This document shows positions 7,496 to 15,698 of a DNA stretch of 64,000 bases, piece by piece. Source of the DNA: Eubacteriaceae bacterium ES3. Lineage in GTDB: Bacteria > Bacillota > Clostridia > Eubacteriales > Eubacteriaceae. Position numbers and translations under genes: made by a program. The stretch covers positions 1,048,680 through 1,112,679 of the forward strand of contig CP130741.1 of NCBI GenBank assembly GCA_030586155.1, given 5' to 3'. The first letter of the stretch is position 1. Each line of letters starts with the position of its first letter. The notes beneath the pieces are model-generated. The model was given only the letters and a program-made list of their open reading frames with translations, did not search any database and was not told the origin of the DNA.

Positions 7496-8719
7496 ATGGA
7501 ATTATTAAAAGTAAAATCAGTGGATGAAATGAAAGAAATTATGAAAATAAAATTCGAAGGGATAGAGCCAGAGTCAGAAACGGTAAATCTGCAGGAGTGT
7601 CTAAACCGGTATCTGTTTAATGATCTGGTAGCAGACCTGAATGTCCCCCATTTTAACCGCTCAGTGGTAGACGGTTATGCGGTTAAATTAGAAGATGTTC
7701 AGGGAGCAAGTGAATCTATTCCCGGCTTTCTAAAAATTATTGGTTGTGCTCAGATGGGAAAAGAAACCAAACTCTGCTTAAATCAGGGCCAGACAGTATA
7801 TGTGCCGACCGGCGGGATGGTTCCAGATAAAACGGATGCTATGGTTATGATTGAATATACGGAGAAAATGGGAGATTCGGATCTGGCCGTTTACTCCAGT
7901 GCCGGCCTTAATGAAAATATGATGCTGGTTGGAGATGATATAAAAAAAGGCCAGGTGGTTCTTAAAAAAGGTCATCGCCTGAGACCCCAGGATATCGGGG
8001 CCTTATCAGCGATCGGATATACTCAAATTCAAGTATTTAAAAGACCTAAAATTGGGATTATTTCGACCGGTGATGAGGTTATCAGACCGGGGCAGATGCC
8101 CAGTCCAGGAGAAATTATTGATATCAATACGCCGGCATTAAGTGCTTTGGCAATCAGCCGCGGTTTTGAGGTTGTAAAAACTGATTATGTTCATGATTCA
8201 TTTGCAGCAATTAGTGAAAAGTTAAAGGAATTTATTGATAATTGTGATGTCGTCGTTCTTTCAGGTGGAAGCTCTATGGGAGAAAAAGATTATACAGTCA
8301 AGGTTATTGATGAATTGGGTGAAGTCTTTCTTCATGGCCTGGCAGTAAAGCCGGGAAAACCGACTATCCTGGGAAAAGTTGAAGGTAAGCCTGTCGTTGG
8401 TCTGCCGGGACAACCGGCGGCAGCGATTATGGTTTTTACAATGATCAGTGATTATCTAAATGATTTATTTTACGGGACGACAGCAGGTGATTTGAAAAAA
8501 GTGACTGGACGCTTAATGGAAAACATTCATGCAGCACCGGGCAGACGGACATTTCAAACCGTTAAAATCATCAAAAATGACGGACAGATCGAGGTATGGC
8601 CGACATATGGAAAATCAGGAATGATCACCCTGCTTTCAGATTCTCACGGCTATCTTGATATCGCCGAGGACACTGAAGGCCTAAACGCTGGGGAGTCGGT
8701 ACAGGTCAATCTGTTCTGA
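7496..8719 (+). CDS. moeA: Molybdopterin molybdenumtransferase MoeA
   Basis: A 407-residue MoeA that inserts molybdate or tungstate into adenylated molybdopterin. Typical blocks are visible: NVPHFNRSVVDGYAV near residue 50, PTGGMVPDKTDAMVMIEYTE, and IISTGDEVIRPG. VVLSGGSSMGEKDYT is the MoCF loop, and HGLAVKPGKPTILG and VGLPGQPAAA follow. I place the start at 7496, where AGGGAG precedes the ATG, rather than at an upstream TTG. It heads a five-gene plus-strand operon with 2-15 nt gaps. A second MoeA follows directly, so the pair may divide labour, for example molybdenum versus tungsten. Confidence 0.95.
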   Translation: MELLKVKSVDEMKEIMKIKFEGIEPESETVNLQECLNRYLFNDLVADLNVPHFNRSVVDGYAVKLEDVQGASESIPGFLKIIGCAQMGKETKLCLNQGQTVYVPTGGMVPDKTDAMVMIEYTEKMGDSDLAVYSSAGLNENMMLVGDDIKKGQVVLKKGHRLRPQDIGALSAIGYTQIQVFKRPKIGIISTGDEVIRPGQMPSPGEIIDINTPALSALAISRGFEVVKTDYVHDSFAAISEKLKEFIDNCDVVVLSGGSSMGEKDYTVKVIDELGEVFLHGLAVKPGKPTILGKVEGKPVVGLPGQPAAAIMVFTMISDYLNDLFYGTTAGDLKKVTGRLMENIHAAPGRRTFQTVKIIKNDGQIEVWPTYGKSGMITLLSDSHGYLDIAEDTEGLNAGESVQVNLF

Positions 8720-8732
8720 TTAGGAGGAAACG

Positions 8733-10673
8733 ATGAATACAGAAAATCAGTCAAAAAAAAATGAACGTAATCTCTATCTTAAAAATGAATCATTAGAAGG
8801 GGCAATTGCCCTCTTTATGGATGCCTTTGAAAAAAACGAATGTTACATCAGCACTGAGAAAGTAGCGGTAACAGAATCTTTGAATCTGGTCACAGCTCAG
8901 CCAGTTTTTGCCAAGATTTCATCACCTTATTATAATGCTTCGGCAATGGACGGTATTACTGTTAATGCCCTGGAGATGAAGGGAATAGATGAACGTCATC
9001 CCAAAACGCTGGTAAAAGGCCAGGACTTTAATTTTGTGGATACCGGGGATGTGATTAAAGACCCCTTTAATGCCGTAGTGATGATCGAGGATGTTCGGGT
9101 TGACAGTGAAGAAGAAGTGACAATTAACAATCCGGTGGCAATCTGGCAGCACGTTAGACCGATTGGTGAAGATATCGTGGCCGGTGAACTGATTGTCCCA
9201 GCCTATTCAAAAATTCGGGCAATCGACTTGGGTGCACTTTTGGCTGGCGGAATTACCGAAATAGAAGTGCTTAAAAAACCCAAAGTGGGGATTATTCCCA
9301 CGGGGACAGAACTGGTTGACGCCGGGGCCCAAATGAGTGAAGGCAAGATCATTGATTCCAATACTCATATGTTTGCCGGGCTTGTCAATGAATATGGTGG
9401 CGTGGCCCACCGTTACGAACCGGTTAAGGATCAGTATGATTTAATTAAAGAAAGAATTATTCAGGCTGTTTCAGAAAATGATATGGTTCTGATTTCGGCC
9501 GGATCTTCGGCTGGAACTGAAGACTACACCCGCAAACTGATGGACGAACTGGGCCTTGTTCTGGTTCATGGGGTTGCCATCAAACCTGGCAAGCCGGCTG
9601 TCCTGGGCTTTATTCAGGGAAAACCGGTGATTGGAATTCCCGGCTATCCGGTCTCTGCTTACTTTGTTTTTGAGAACTTTGTCAAGCCCTGTTTAATGGC
9701 TTTTACCAGACAACTGGTTACAGAGGGGGAAAAGATCAAAGCAGTCCTTTCAAAACGGGTTATGTCGACGCTTAAATATCTGGAGTTTGTCCGAATGAAA
9801 TGCGGCCGGGTTAACGATAAAATTATTGCAATTCCTTTGGATAGGGGGGCCGGTGTTACTATGTCGCTGGTCAATGCCGATGGTGTATTGAAAATACCTA
9901 AGAATGTCGAAGGGTATGAAGCCGGTGAAGAAGTCGAACTGGTGCTGATGCGTTCAGCTGAAGAGATTTCAAGGACCCTGGTTTCCATCGGCAGTCACGA
10001 TGTGTTAATGGATTTAATTTCTGATATTATCCATCAACAAAAGGGCATGGTGAGCCTGTCTTCTGCCCATGTTGGCAGTCTTGGTGGAATTATGGCGTTA
10101 AAAAAGGGTGAATGCCATCTGGCGCCCATTCATCTTTTAGATGAAGAAAGTGGGGTTTACAACTTACCTTATTTAAAGCGTTACCTGAGTGAGAAGGAAC
10201 TGGTCCTGATAAAAGGAGTTAAAAGAACCCAAGGATTAATCGTACCTAAAGGAAACCCGAAAAATATAAAATTGATTGGGGATCTGGCTGGGACTGGAAT
10301 TTCTTTTGTCAATCGGCAGCGGGGGTCTGGAACCCGGGTTTTATTTGACTATCTGCTCAAACAGGAAGGGATCGAGTCGACTGAAATATTAGGCTATTCA
10401 CGTGAAATGAACACCCATATGATGGTGGCTTCGGCAGTTAAATCTGGAAGCAGTGATGTGGGGATAGGGGTTTTATCGGCAGCAAATATGATGGGCCTGG
10501 ATTTTATTCCGATTGGCGATGAAGAATATGATTTTGCAATGTTAAAAGCTAATTTAACTGATTCGAGAGTCGAACAATTTATTGAAGTTTTAAAATCCCA
10601 GGCTTTTTCCCAGGCTCTGGAACAATTAGGGGGCTATCGACTGGAAACCCCCGGCCAAATCATCATGGTTTAA
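8733..10673 (+). CDS. MoeA fused to a C-terminal periplasmic-binding-protein-like domain
   Basis: This 646-residue protein has a complete MoeA-type first part (about 1-410). It contains SSPYYNASAMDGI, DTGDVIKDPFNAVVMIEDV, IIPTGTELVDAG, LISAGSSAGTEDYT and VIGIPGYPVSAY. The last ~225 residues form a PBP-like domain recognisable by RTQGLIVPKGNPKNIK, FVNRQRGSGTRVLFDYLL and AVKSGSSDVGIGVLSAA. There is no signal peptide, so the binding domain is cytosolic and presumably holds molybdate, tungstate or a related ligand. An AGGAGG precedes the ATG, 13 nt after moeA. Fusions of this kind are known in Clostridia and archaea, but the role of the added domain is unclear. Confidence 0.9.
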   Translation: MNTENQSKKNERNLYLKNESLEGAIALFMDAFEKNECYISTEKVAVTESLNLVTAQPVFAKISSPYYNASAMDGITVNALEMKGIDERHPKTLVKGQDFNFVDTGDVIKDPFNAVVMIEDVRVDSEEEVTINNPVAIWQHVRPIGEDIVAGELIVPAYSKIRAIDLGALLAGGITEIEVLKKPKVGIIPTGTELVDAGAQMSEGKIIDSNTHMFAGLVNEYGGVAHRYEPVKDQYDLIKERIIQAVSENDMVLISAGSSAGTEDYTRKLMDELGLVLVHGVAIKPGKPAVLGFIQGKPVIGIPGYPVSAYFVFENFVKPCLMAFTRQLVTEGEKIKAVLSKRVMSTLKYLEFVRMKCGRVNDKIIAIPLDRGAGVTMSLVNADGVLKIPKNVEGYEAGEEVELVLMRSAEEISRTLVSIGSHDVLMDLISDIIHQQKGMVSLSSAHVGSLGGIMALKKGECHLAPIHLLDEESGVYNLPYLKRYLSEKELVLIKGVKRTQGLIVPKGNPKNIKLIGDLAGTGISFVNRQRGSGTRVLFDYLLKQEGIESTEILGYSREMNTHMMVASAVKSGSSDVGIGVLSAANMMGLDFIPIGDEEYDFAMLKANLTDSRVEQFIEVLKSQAFSQALEQLGGYRLETPGQIIMV

Positions 10674-10687
10674 GAAAGCAGGACAAT

Positions 10688-11647
10688 ATGAAGGACCACT
10701 ATGGACGAAGAATAAATTATATGCGTATTTCGGTTACCGATCTGTGTAACCTAAGATGTGTTTACTGTATGCCGGAAGAAGGGGTGGTTAAACATCCTCA
10801 TCACACTAATATGTCTTTTGAAGATATTCTTTCATTAATCAAAGCCGGGACAAAAATGGGAATCGATAAAATCCGTCTGACAGGTGGGGAACCCTTGGTT
10901 AGAAAAGGGATTGTCGAACTGGTTAGGGCCATAGGTGAAATTGAAGGAATCAAAGATTTGACAATGACGACTAACGGGATTTTACTTCCTAAGTACGCGA
11001 AGGATCTTAAAAAAGCCGGTTTAAATCGGGTGAATATCAGTCTGGATACATTTGATGAAGAAAAATATCATCAAATTACCCGACGGGGGCAATTAAATGA
11101 AGTAATGGCTGGGATTGATGCGGCAATGAAAGCCGGTATGAGTCCAATCAAAATTAATACCGTTCTGATTAAAGGATTTAATGATGATGAAATCAGTAAA
11201 TTTGTTAACTTCACTATCGATCACCCGGTTGATGTGCGCTTTATTGAATTAATGCCGCTAGGCGATTCCAGTGATTATGCGCAAAATCAGTACCTGTCAA
11301 ACGTTGAAGTTTTAAAAGAAGTGCCTGAACTGGTCGCGGTTTTGGAGCCGGATAAAACTGGTCCTGCTGAATATTATCAGTTGCCGGGCGCGCAGGGACG
11401 GGTAGGCCTGATTAATCCAATCAGCAAACATTTTTGCAGTAATTGCAATCGCATCAGAGTGACCACAGATGGGAAAATTAAACCCTGTCTGCATTCGGAT
11501 TATGAAATTGATATTTTAAAACTGAAAAAAGAGGGTTTAACCTACTTAGAAATTCTTGAACAGGCGATTGGTGCTAAACCCGAACGTCATTTACTTGAAG
11601 ATAATGAAAAGCAGATGATTCGAAATATGAATGAAATTGGAGGATAA
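10688..11647 (+). CDS. moaA: GTP 3',8-cyclase MoaA (radical SAM)
   Basis: A 319-residue radical SAM enzyme that starts molybdopterin synthesis from GTP. The SAM cluster motif is Cys20, Cys24 and Cys27 (CNLRCVYC). The second cluster uses HFCSNCNRIR plus KPCLHSD near the C terminus. The protein ends in Gly-Gly, the tail that enters the active site in MoaA. The RLTGGEPL motif is present. It is spaced 14 nt after the fusion gene and only 1 nt from moaC. Confidence 0.97.
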   Translation: MKDHYGRRINYMRISVTDLCNLRCVYCMPEEGVVKHPHHTNMSFEDILSLIKAGTKMGIDKIRLTGGEPLVRKGIVELVRAIGEIEGIKDLTMTTNGILLPKYAKDLKKAGLNRVNISLDTFDEEKYHQITRRGQLNEVMAGIDAAMKAGMSPIKINTVLIKGFNDDEISKFVNFTIDHPVDVRFIELMPLGDSSDYAQNQYLSNVEVLKEVPELVAVLEPDKTGPAEYYQLPGAQGRVGLINPISKHFCSNCNRIRVTTDGKIKPCLHSDYEIDILKLKKEGLTYLEILEQAIGAKPERHLLEDNEKQMIRNMNEIGG

Positions 11648-11648
11648 G

Positions 11649-12155
11649 ATGAGCGAAAAAATACAGGAGTTTACCCATTTTAATGAAGCTGGCAGGGGAA
11701 AGATGGTTGATGTTTCTGAAAAAAAAGAAAGTCACCGTGTAGCTACAGCTAGGGGTTCCATTTCAATGAACAAAGAAACCTTTGAAAAAGTTGTTGCCGG
11801 AACGATGAAAAAGGGAGATGTTTTAGGCGTCGCTCAAGTGGCAGGGATAATGGCTGTTAAGCGAACGGCTGATCTGATTCCCATGTGTCATAATATCTTT
11901 ATATCCGGCAGTGATATCAATTTTGAAATGGACGAAAAGAATTCTAAAATTAATATAATAGCGACGGTAAAAAATACCGGTCAGACCGGGGTTGAAATAG
12001 AAGCTTTAACGGCTGTTTCGGTAACGGCCTTGACTATTTATGATATGTGCAAGGCGATAGATAAAGAAATGGTCATTGAAGAGATTTATCTGGAAGAGAA
12101 AACCGGCGGTAAATCCGGCCGATTTGTCCACGAAAGAAAGCAGGAAAAGAAATGA
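11649..12155 (+). CDS. moaC: Cyclic pyranopterin monophosphate synthase MoaC
   Basis: A 168-residue protein that completes the first molybdopterin step after MoaA. Motifs seen are MVDVSEKKESHRVATARG at the N terminus, LIPMCHNI in the middle and EKTGGKSGRF at the C terminus. The ATG at 11649 has TTGGAGG upstream, within the end of moaA, and is preferred over a start inside moaA. Its stop overlaps the start of the MOSC gene by 4 nt. Confidence 0.96.
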   Translation: MSEKIQEFTHFNEAGRGKMVDVSEKKESHRVATARGSISMNKETFEKVVAGTMKKGDVLGVAQVAGIMAVKRTADLIPMCHNIFISGSDINFEMDEKNSKINIIATVKNTGQTGVEIEALTAVSVTALTIYDMCKAIDKEMVIEEIYLEEKTGGKSGRFVHERKQEKK

Positions 12156-12589
12156 CAGGAAAAGTAATTGCCATTAATATCAGTGAGAAAAAAGGCGAAA
12201 TGAAAAAGCCCATCGATGAAGGGGTTTTTGTGGTTAATCATGGGATTGAGGGCGATGCCCATGCTGGTGACTGGCATCGACAGGTAAGCCTGTTGGCCCA
12301 AGAGAGTATCGATAAAATGATAGCCCTTGGTGCAGACGGTCTGGTTCCGGGAAATTTCGCCGAGAATATTACCACTGAAGGAATTTGTCTGTACGAATTA
12401 CCAGTTGGCACAAAACTAAAAATTGGTCAGACACTGCAGGAAGTGACTCAGATCGGCAAGAAATGTCATTCAGGTTGTGAAATCTCAAAAAAAGTTGGGG
12501 ACTGCGTCATGCCCAGAGAGGGGATTTTTACAGTAGTCCTTGAAGGCGGTATTATTAAGCCTGGCGACACGATTGAAATATTGTCATAA
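12152..12589 (+). CDS. MOSC-domain protein
   Basis: A 145-residue MOSC (molybdenum cofactor sulfurase C-terminal) domain. The signature is VNHGIEGDAHAGDWHRQVSLLAQESI near residues 29-54. A cysteine segment KKCHSGCEI follows at about 107-115; a conserved cysteine there is thought to carry sulfur or bind cofactor. It overlaps moaC (ATGA) and ends the operon before a clear terminator. Standalone MOSC proteins are presumed to sulfurate or deliver Mo/W cofactor; the exact substrate is unknown. Confidence 0.88.
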   Translation: MTGKVIAINISEKKGEMKKPIDEGVFVVNHGIEGDAHAGDWHRQVSLLAQESIDKMIALGADGLVPGNFAENITTEGICLYELPVGTKLKIGQTLQEVTQIGKKCHSGCEISKKVGDCVMPREGIFTVVLEGGIIKPGDTIEILS

Positions 12590-12595
12590 AATTTT

Positions 12596-12616
12596 GCTCC
12601 CTTAGAGGAGCTTTTT
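12596..12616 (+). terminator. Terminator of the molybdopterin operon
   Basis: GCTCC pairs with GGAGC around a short loop (CTTAGA), followed by TTTTT, seven bases after the stop of the MOSC gene. Confidence 0.8.
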
Positions 12617-12747
12617 ATTTATCGTTAAAGTTTATCGATAGTGGAAAAAAATAGGAAAAAATTGACTCCTGCGACTTGTATTATTGGAATTTAGTGTTAC
12701 AATAGTAGATGTTATAGCCGTACAGGTGTCTTTTGTAGGAGGACAGA

Positions 12748-12966
12748 ATGGAACAGTTTTTAAATAACATGGCAGGTGCAGCCTGGACAATTATCCCCAT
12801 CCTAGGTATATTTTTTCTGATGTCAGGGATAATGTTTGTCTTTTATTTTCGGATGAAAATGGATGAATGGACGCTTTATCTAAAAAGTATTGCTGCATCT
12901 CTGGAAAAACTATCAAATCGGCGAAATGACTATTATGATCATAATGGAGGAAGAGATGTATTTTGA
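12748..12966 (+). CDS. Small single-pass membrane protein upstream of glyA
   Basis: A 72-residue protein of no family I recognise. Residues about 10-33 ([24 protein letters not shown]) form one membrane helix, and the rest is polar and charged with a DYYDHNGG tail. GTAGGAGG precedes the ATG with good spacing. Its end overlaps the glyA start by 11 nt, so the two are probably translationally coupled. Its role in relation to serine hydroxymethyltransferase is unknown. Confidence 0.6.
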   Translation: MEQFLNNMAGAAWTIIPILGIFFLMSGIMFVFYFRMKMDEWTLYLKSIAASLEKLSNRRNDYYDHNGGRDVF

Positions 12967-14200
12967 AAAATTGAAACAGGAAGATCCTGAAATTTATCAA
13001 CTAATGGAAAAAGAACTCAAACGGCAACAGGATCACCTGGAGCTAATTGCATCTGAAAATTTCGTTTCGGAAGCGGTGATGTCTACCATGGGGAGTCATC
13101 TGACAAACAAATATGCGGAAGGTACGCCTGGACATCGTTTCTATGGTGGTTGCGTCCATGTGGATGAGATCGAAAGAATTGCCATTGACCGGGCCAAGAA
13201 GATTTTTGGTGCCGAGCATGCCAATGTTCAGCCGCACTCTGGTGCTCAGGCCAATTCAGCGGTTTATATCGCCATGCTCGAGCCAGGTGATACAGTATTG
13301 GGAATGCGTCTTGATCAGGGCGGTCATTTAACCCATGGGAGTCCGGCAAATTTATCCGGTCAATATTATAATTTTATTTCTTACGGTGTTGACCAGGAAA
13401 CGGAAACTATCGATTATGATGAAATTGAAAACCTGATCAAAACCCATCAGCCTAAACTGGTCGTTGTGGGTGCCAGTGCCTATCCTCGGGCTATTGATTT
13501 TGAGCGAATTTCTAAAATGACGAAAGCAGCTGGATGCTACCTGATGGTTGATATGGCTCATATTGCCGGATTGGTGGCAGCCGGGGAGCATCAGAGTCCG
13601 GTTCCCTATGCTGAATTTGTAACAACTACTACTCATAAAACCCTGAGAGGTCCTCGAGGCGGGGTCATTCTTTGTAAAAAGGAATTTGCCAAGCAAATCG
13701 ATAAAGGCGTCTTTCCCGGCACCCAGGGGGGACCGCTGGAACACATTATTGCGGCTAAAGCGGTTGCTTTTAAAGAAGCCATGTCGGATGAATTTAAAGC
13801 CTATCAGAAACAAGTTGTCAAAAATGCCAAGGTCCTCAGCCAGGCACTGGAAAAGAGAGGTTTTCGAGTTGTATCAGGGGGAACCGATAACCACCTGATG
13901 CTGATCGATGTCAGTCAGGTTGGTCTGACCGGTAAAGAGGCGGACGATACTCTGGGGAAAATTAATATAACAGCTAATAAAAATGCCATTCCTTATGATA
14001 AGGAAAGTCCTTTTGTGACCTCCGGTATTCGGATCGGGACTCCCGCTGTCACAAGCAGAGGCCTAAAAGAAGATGATATGGAAATCGTGGCAGATGCCAT
14101 TGAAGCGGCGCTGATAAAAAAAGACGCTGACCTGGCGCTGGAAAAAGTCAGGTTTTTAACTGAAAAGTATCCGCTGTATCCGGGACTGATGGAAGCGTAA
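12956..14200 (+). CDS. glyA: Serine hydroxymethyltransferase
   Basis: A 414-residue PLP enzyme that interconverts serine and glycine with tetrahydrofolate, supplying C1 units. The N terminus shows [15 protein letters not shown], then [10 protein letters not shown], and the PLP lysine lies in [14 protein letters not shown]. The ATG at 12956 directly follows GGAGGAAGAG and fits the family N terminus. The longer frame reading back to 12890 is spurious. In an acetogen this would link serine/glycine metabolism to the folate branch of acetyl-CoA synthesis. Confidence 0.97.
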   Translation: MYFEKLKQEDPEIYQLMEKELKRQQDHLELIASENFVSEAVMSTMGSHLTNKYAEGTPGHRFYGGCVHVDEIERIAIDRAKKIFGAEHANVQPHSGAQANSAVYIAMLEPGDTVLGMRLDQGGHLTHGSPANLSGQYYNFISYGVDQETETIDYDEIENLIKTHQPKLVVVGASAYPRAIDFERISKMTKAAGCYLMVDMAHIAGLVAAGEHQSPVPYAEFVTTTTHKTLRGPRGGVILCKKEFAKQIDKGVFPGTQGGPLEHIIAAKAVAFKEAMSDEFKAYQKQVVKNAKVLSQALEKRGFRVVSGGTDNHLMLIDVSQVGLTGKEADDTLGKINITANKNAIPYDKESPFVTSGIRIGTPAVTSRGLKEDDMEIVADAIEAALIKKDADLALEKVRFLTEKYPLYPGLMEA

Positions 14201-14211
14201 GATTAAGAAAA

Positions 14212-14275
14212 CCTGAAAACAATGGAAATTTAAGCCTGAATTAGGGTATTTATCATACCATTGTTTTCAGGGTTT
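14212..14275 (+). terminator. Inverted repeat / terminator after glyA
   Basis: A perfect 14-bp inverted repeat (14212-14225 and 14258-14271) with a 32-nt loop is followed by a T-rich stretch. It lies between glyA and the DUF1294 gene, and the long loop makes it a weaker but plausible terminator. Confidence 0.55.
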
Positions 14276-14314
14276 GTTATTTTTAAATTTGACAGATCTG
14301 GAATTGAGGTTTTA

Positions 14315-14593
14315 ATGGATCTGATCAATATTTTGACTATTTATTTTTGTATGGTAAATCTGATAACATTTTTAATGTTTGGCATCGATAAAAGAAAAGC
14401 GCAGAAAGACAAGTGGCGAATTTCTGAAAAAGCCCTCCTGCTTTCTTGTCTGGCCGGGGGAAGTCTTGGTGGTACTATCGGAATGCGATATTTCCATCAT
14501 AAAACCCGTAAAAACATTTTCTGGATTGGCGTACCGCTGATTTTTATTGTCCAGGCAGCTGTAATAATATTTATTAAAATTTATTTTTTTTAA
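14315..14593 (+). CDS. DUF1294 small membrane protein
   Basis: A 92-residue inner-membrane protein of the DUF1294 family. The hallmark is FGIDKRKAQKDKWRISEKALL, followed by GGSLGGTIGMRYFHHKTRK. Hydrophobic helices lie on either side (about 3-20 and 70-90). I start it at ATG 14315, preceded by GAGG, rather than in the terminator region upstream. Function is unknown. Confidence 0.8.
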   Translation: MDLINILTIYFCMVNLITFLMFGIDKRKAQKDKWRISEKALLLSCLAGGSLGGTIGMRYFHHKTRKNIFWIGVPLIFIVQAAVIIFIKIYFF

Positions 14594-14650
14594 TATCAGC
14601 CTTGACAACCATGCTTCAACGCTGTATACTATTCAAGTACCTTAATTTTA

Positions 14651-14735
14651 GCGAGAGTGTTGGAACTGGCAGACAAGCACGTTTCAGAGGCGTGTGCCGA
14701 AAGGCGTACGGGTTCGACCCCCGTCTCTCGCACCA
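14651..14735 (+). tRNA. tRNA-Leu(CAG)
   Basis: The acceptor arms GCGAGAG and CTCTCGC pair and are followed by encoded A-CCA. The D-arm segment TGGAACTGGCAGACA is typical of leucine tRNAs. The anticodon loop is TTCAGAG, closed by CACGT/GCGTG, giving anticodon CAG. A variable arm (GCCGAAAGGC) identifies a class II tRNA, and the T-arm is GGGTTCGACCC. It sits at the left edge of the accessory island, but I found no second copy of its 3' end within the window to act as an att site. Confidence 0.95.
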
Positions 14736-14750
14736 ATAAGGAATCTTAGA

Positions 14751-14776
14751 ATCGGCATGAGAATGCCGATTTTTTT
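14751..14776 (+). terminator. Terminator after tRNA-Leu
   Basis: ATCGGCAT pairs with ATGCCGAT around GAGA and is followed by T residues. Confidence 0.85.
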
Positions 14777-14786
14777 CGTGAAACAA

Positions 14787-14866
14787 CGAGCCATGCGGCT
14801 CGATAAAAAAAGAGAAAAGCTAAAAATCAAGCTCGCTTGGTTTTTAGCTTTTCTCTTTTTTTATCG
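14787..14866. repeat. Pair of hairpins including a 31-bp stem-loop
   Basis: CGAGCC and GGCTCG form a short stem (14787-14802). The next hairpin has arms 14801-14831 and 14836-14866, 31 bases each with a single T-G mismatch and a CTCG loop. The stem contains runs of A and T. Farther right, 14901-14924 offers another imperfect stem (GGTG..GCT.CACC). It is too long and perfect for an ordinary terminator and may be a mobile palindromic element or a very strong bidirectional terminator. Confidence 0.7.
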
Positions 14867-14933
14867 AAGACAGGAGCCATCTGGCGACTGACGCGACGAG
14901 GTGGAGCGTGAGCTACACCGAGTGCCGCATTAA

Positions 14934-15671
14934 TCACATCTCCAAATATAATGCTTCTATCTCTACATAGTGGTCAAATACACTAACATCCAAAATATTC
15001 TTAGAAACCTCTTCCAATAATTTTATTTCTGATTTTGATATATATTTAGGGGCTTGTAGTTCTTCTTCAATTTTAAAAGTAACCGCTAAATACTGTCCCC
15101 AAAATTGGGCCAACATATACTTTCGCTGATAACCAAGTAACGAAGGTAATTTTTTGCGGTAATCATTTACAATATATTCAAAGCCAGTTAATAAAATTTC
15201 TGTCGTAAATGATTCAAGTTCATATAACAATAATGAACTTCTAAAACGTGCTCTGATCTCAGAATAGAATTGAAAAGGAATTGGAGTTTCATTGTTGCTA
15301 TTTCTCAAATCTTTTATATTATACTTTTCTTTCAATTCGAAGTAATCAATCAGGTGGGTATATTCGTGAAAAAATGTTTTCGAACAAACGTTTTCAAAAT
15401 GCGCATATTGAGATAAATATGTGCTGGAAAACAGAATATAAAAATTGGGGTCTATGCTATTGGGAAGCACTAATAAGCCGCTGTACTGATTGACTTCATC
15501 CTTGGATTCATTGAGACATAAAGCCTGCTCATTTTCATTATATAATTGCCTTATAGATTCATAAAGATCGTCTGAAAGAAAGGCTTCGAAAGGATATGTT
15601 TCATTGATTTCATAGGTTTTATTATATAATTTAACGGGATCTTCTAAAGACACTTTATTTCCTAATTCCAT
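14934..15671 (-). CDS. HExxH-motif protein of unknown function (putative zinc metallopeptidase)
   Basis: A 245-residue protein that I cannot place in a named family. The only clear motif is HEYTH within FFHEYTHLIDYFELKE (about residue 103), the HExxH pattern of zinc-dependent peptidases. There is no signal peptide or membrane helix. AGGAGG lies 5 nt before the ATG. An IS1182-like insertion sits only ~28 bp upstream of the start and has probably cut the gene from its original promoter. Cargo of a mobile region is a reasonable reading. The third zinc ligand cannot be assigned with confidence. Confidence 0.6.
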   Translation of the reverse strand: MELGNKVSLEDPVKLYNKTYEINETYPFEAFLSDDLYESIRQLYNENEQALCLNESKDEVNQYSGLLVLPNSIDPNFYILFSSTYLSQYAHFENVCSKTFFHEYTHLIDYFELKEKYNIKDLRNSNNETPIPFQFYSEIRARFRSSLLLYELESFTTEILLTGFEYIVNDYRKKLPSLLGYQRKYMLAQFWGQYLAVTFKIEEELQAPKYISKSEIKLLEEVSKNILDVSVFDHYVEIEALYLEM

Positions 15672-15698
15672 AAGAACCTCCTAATTATAATCATGTTC

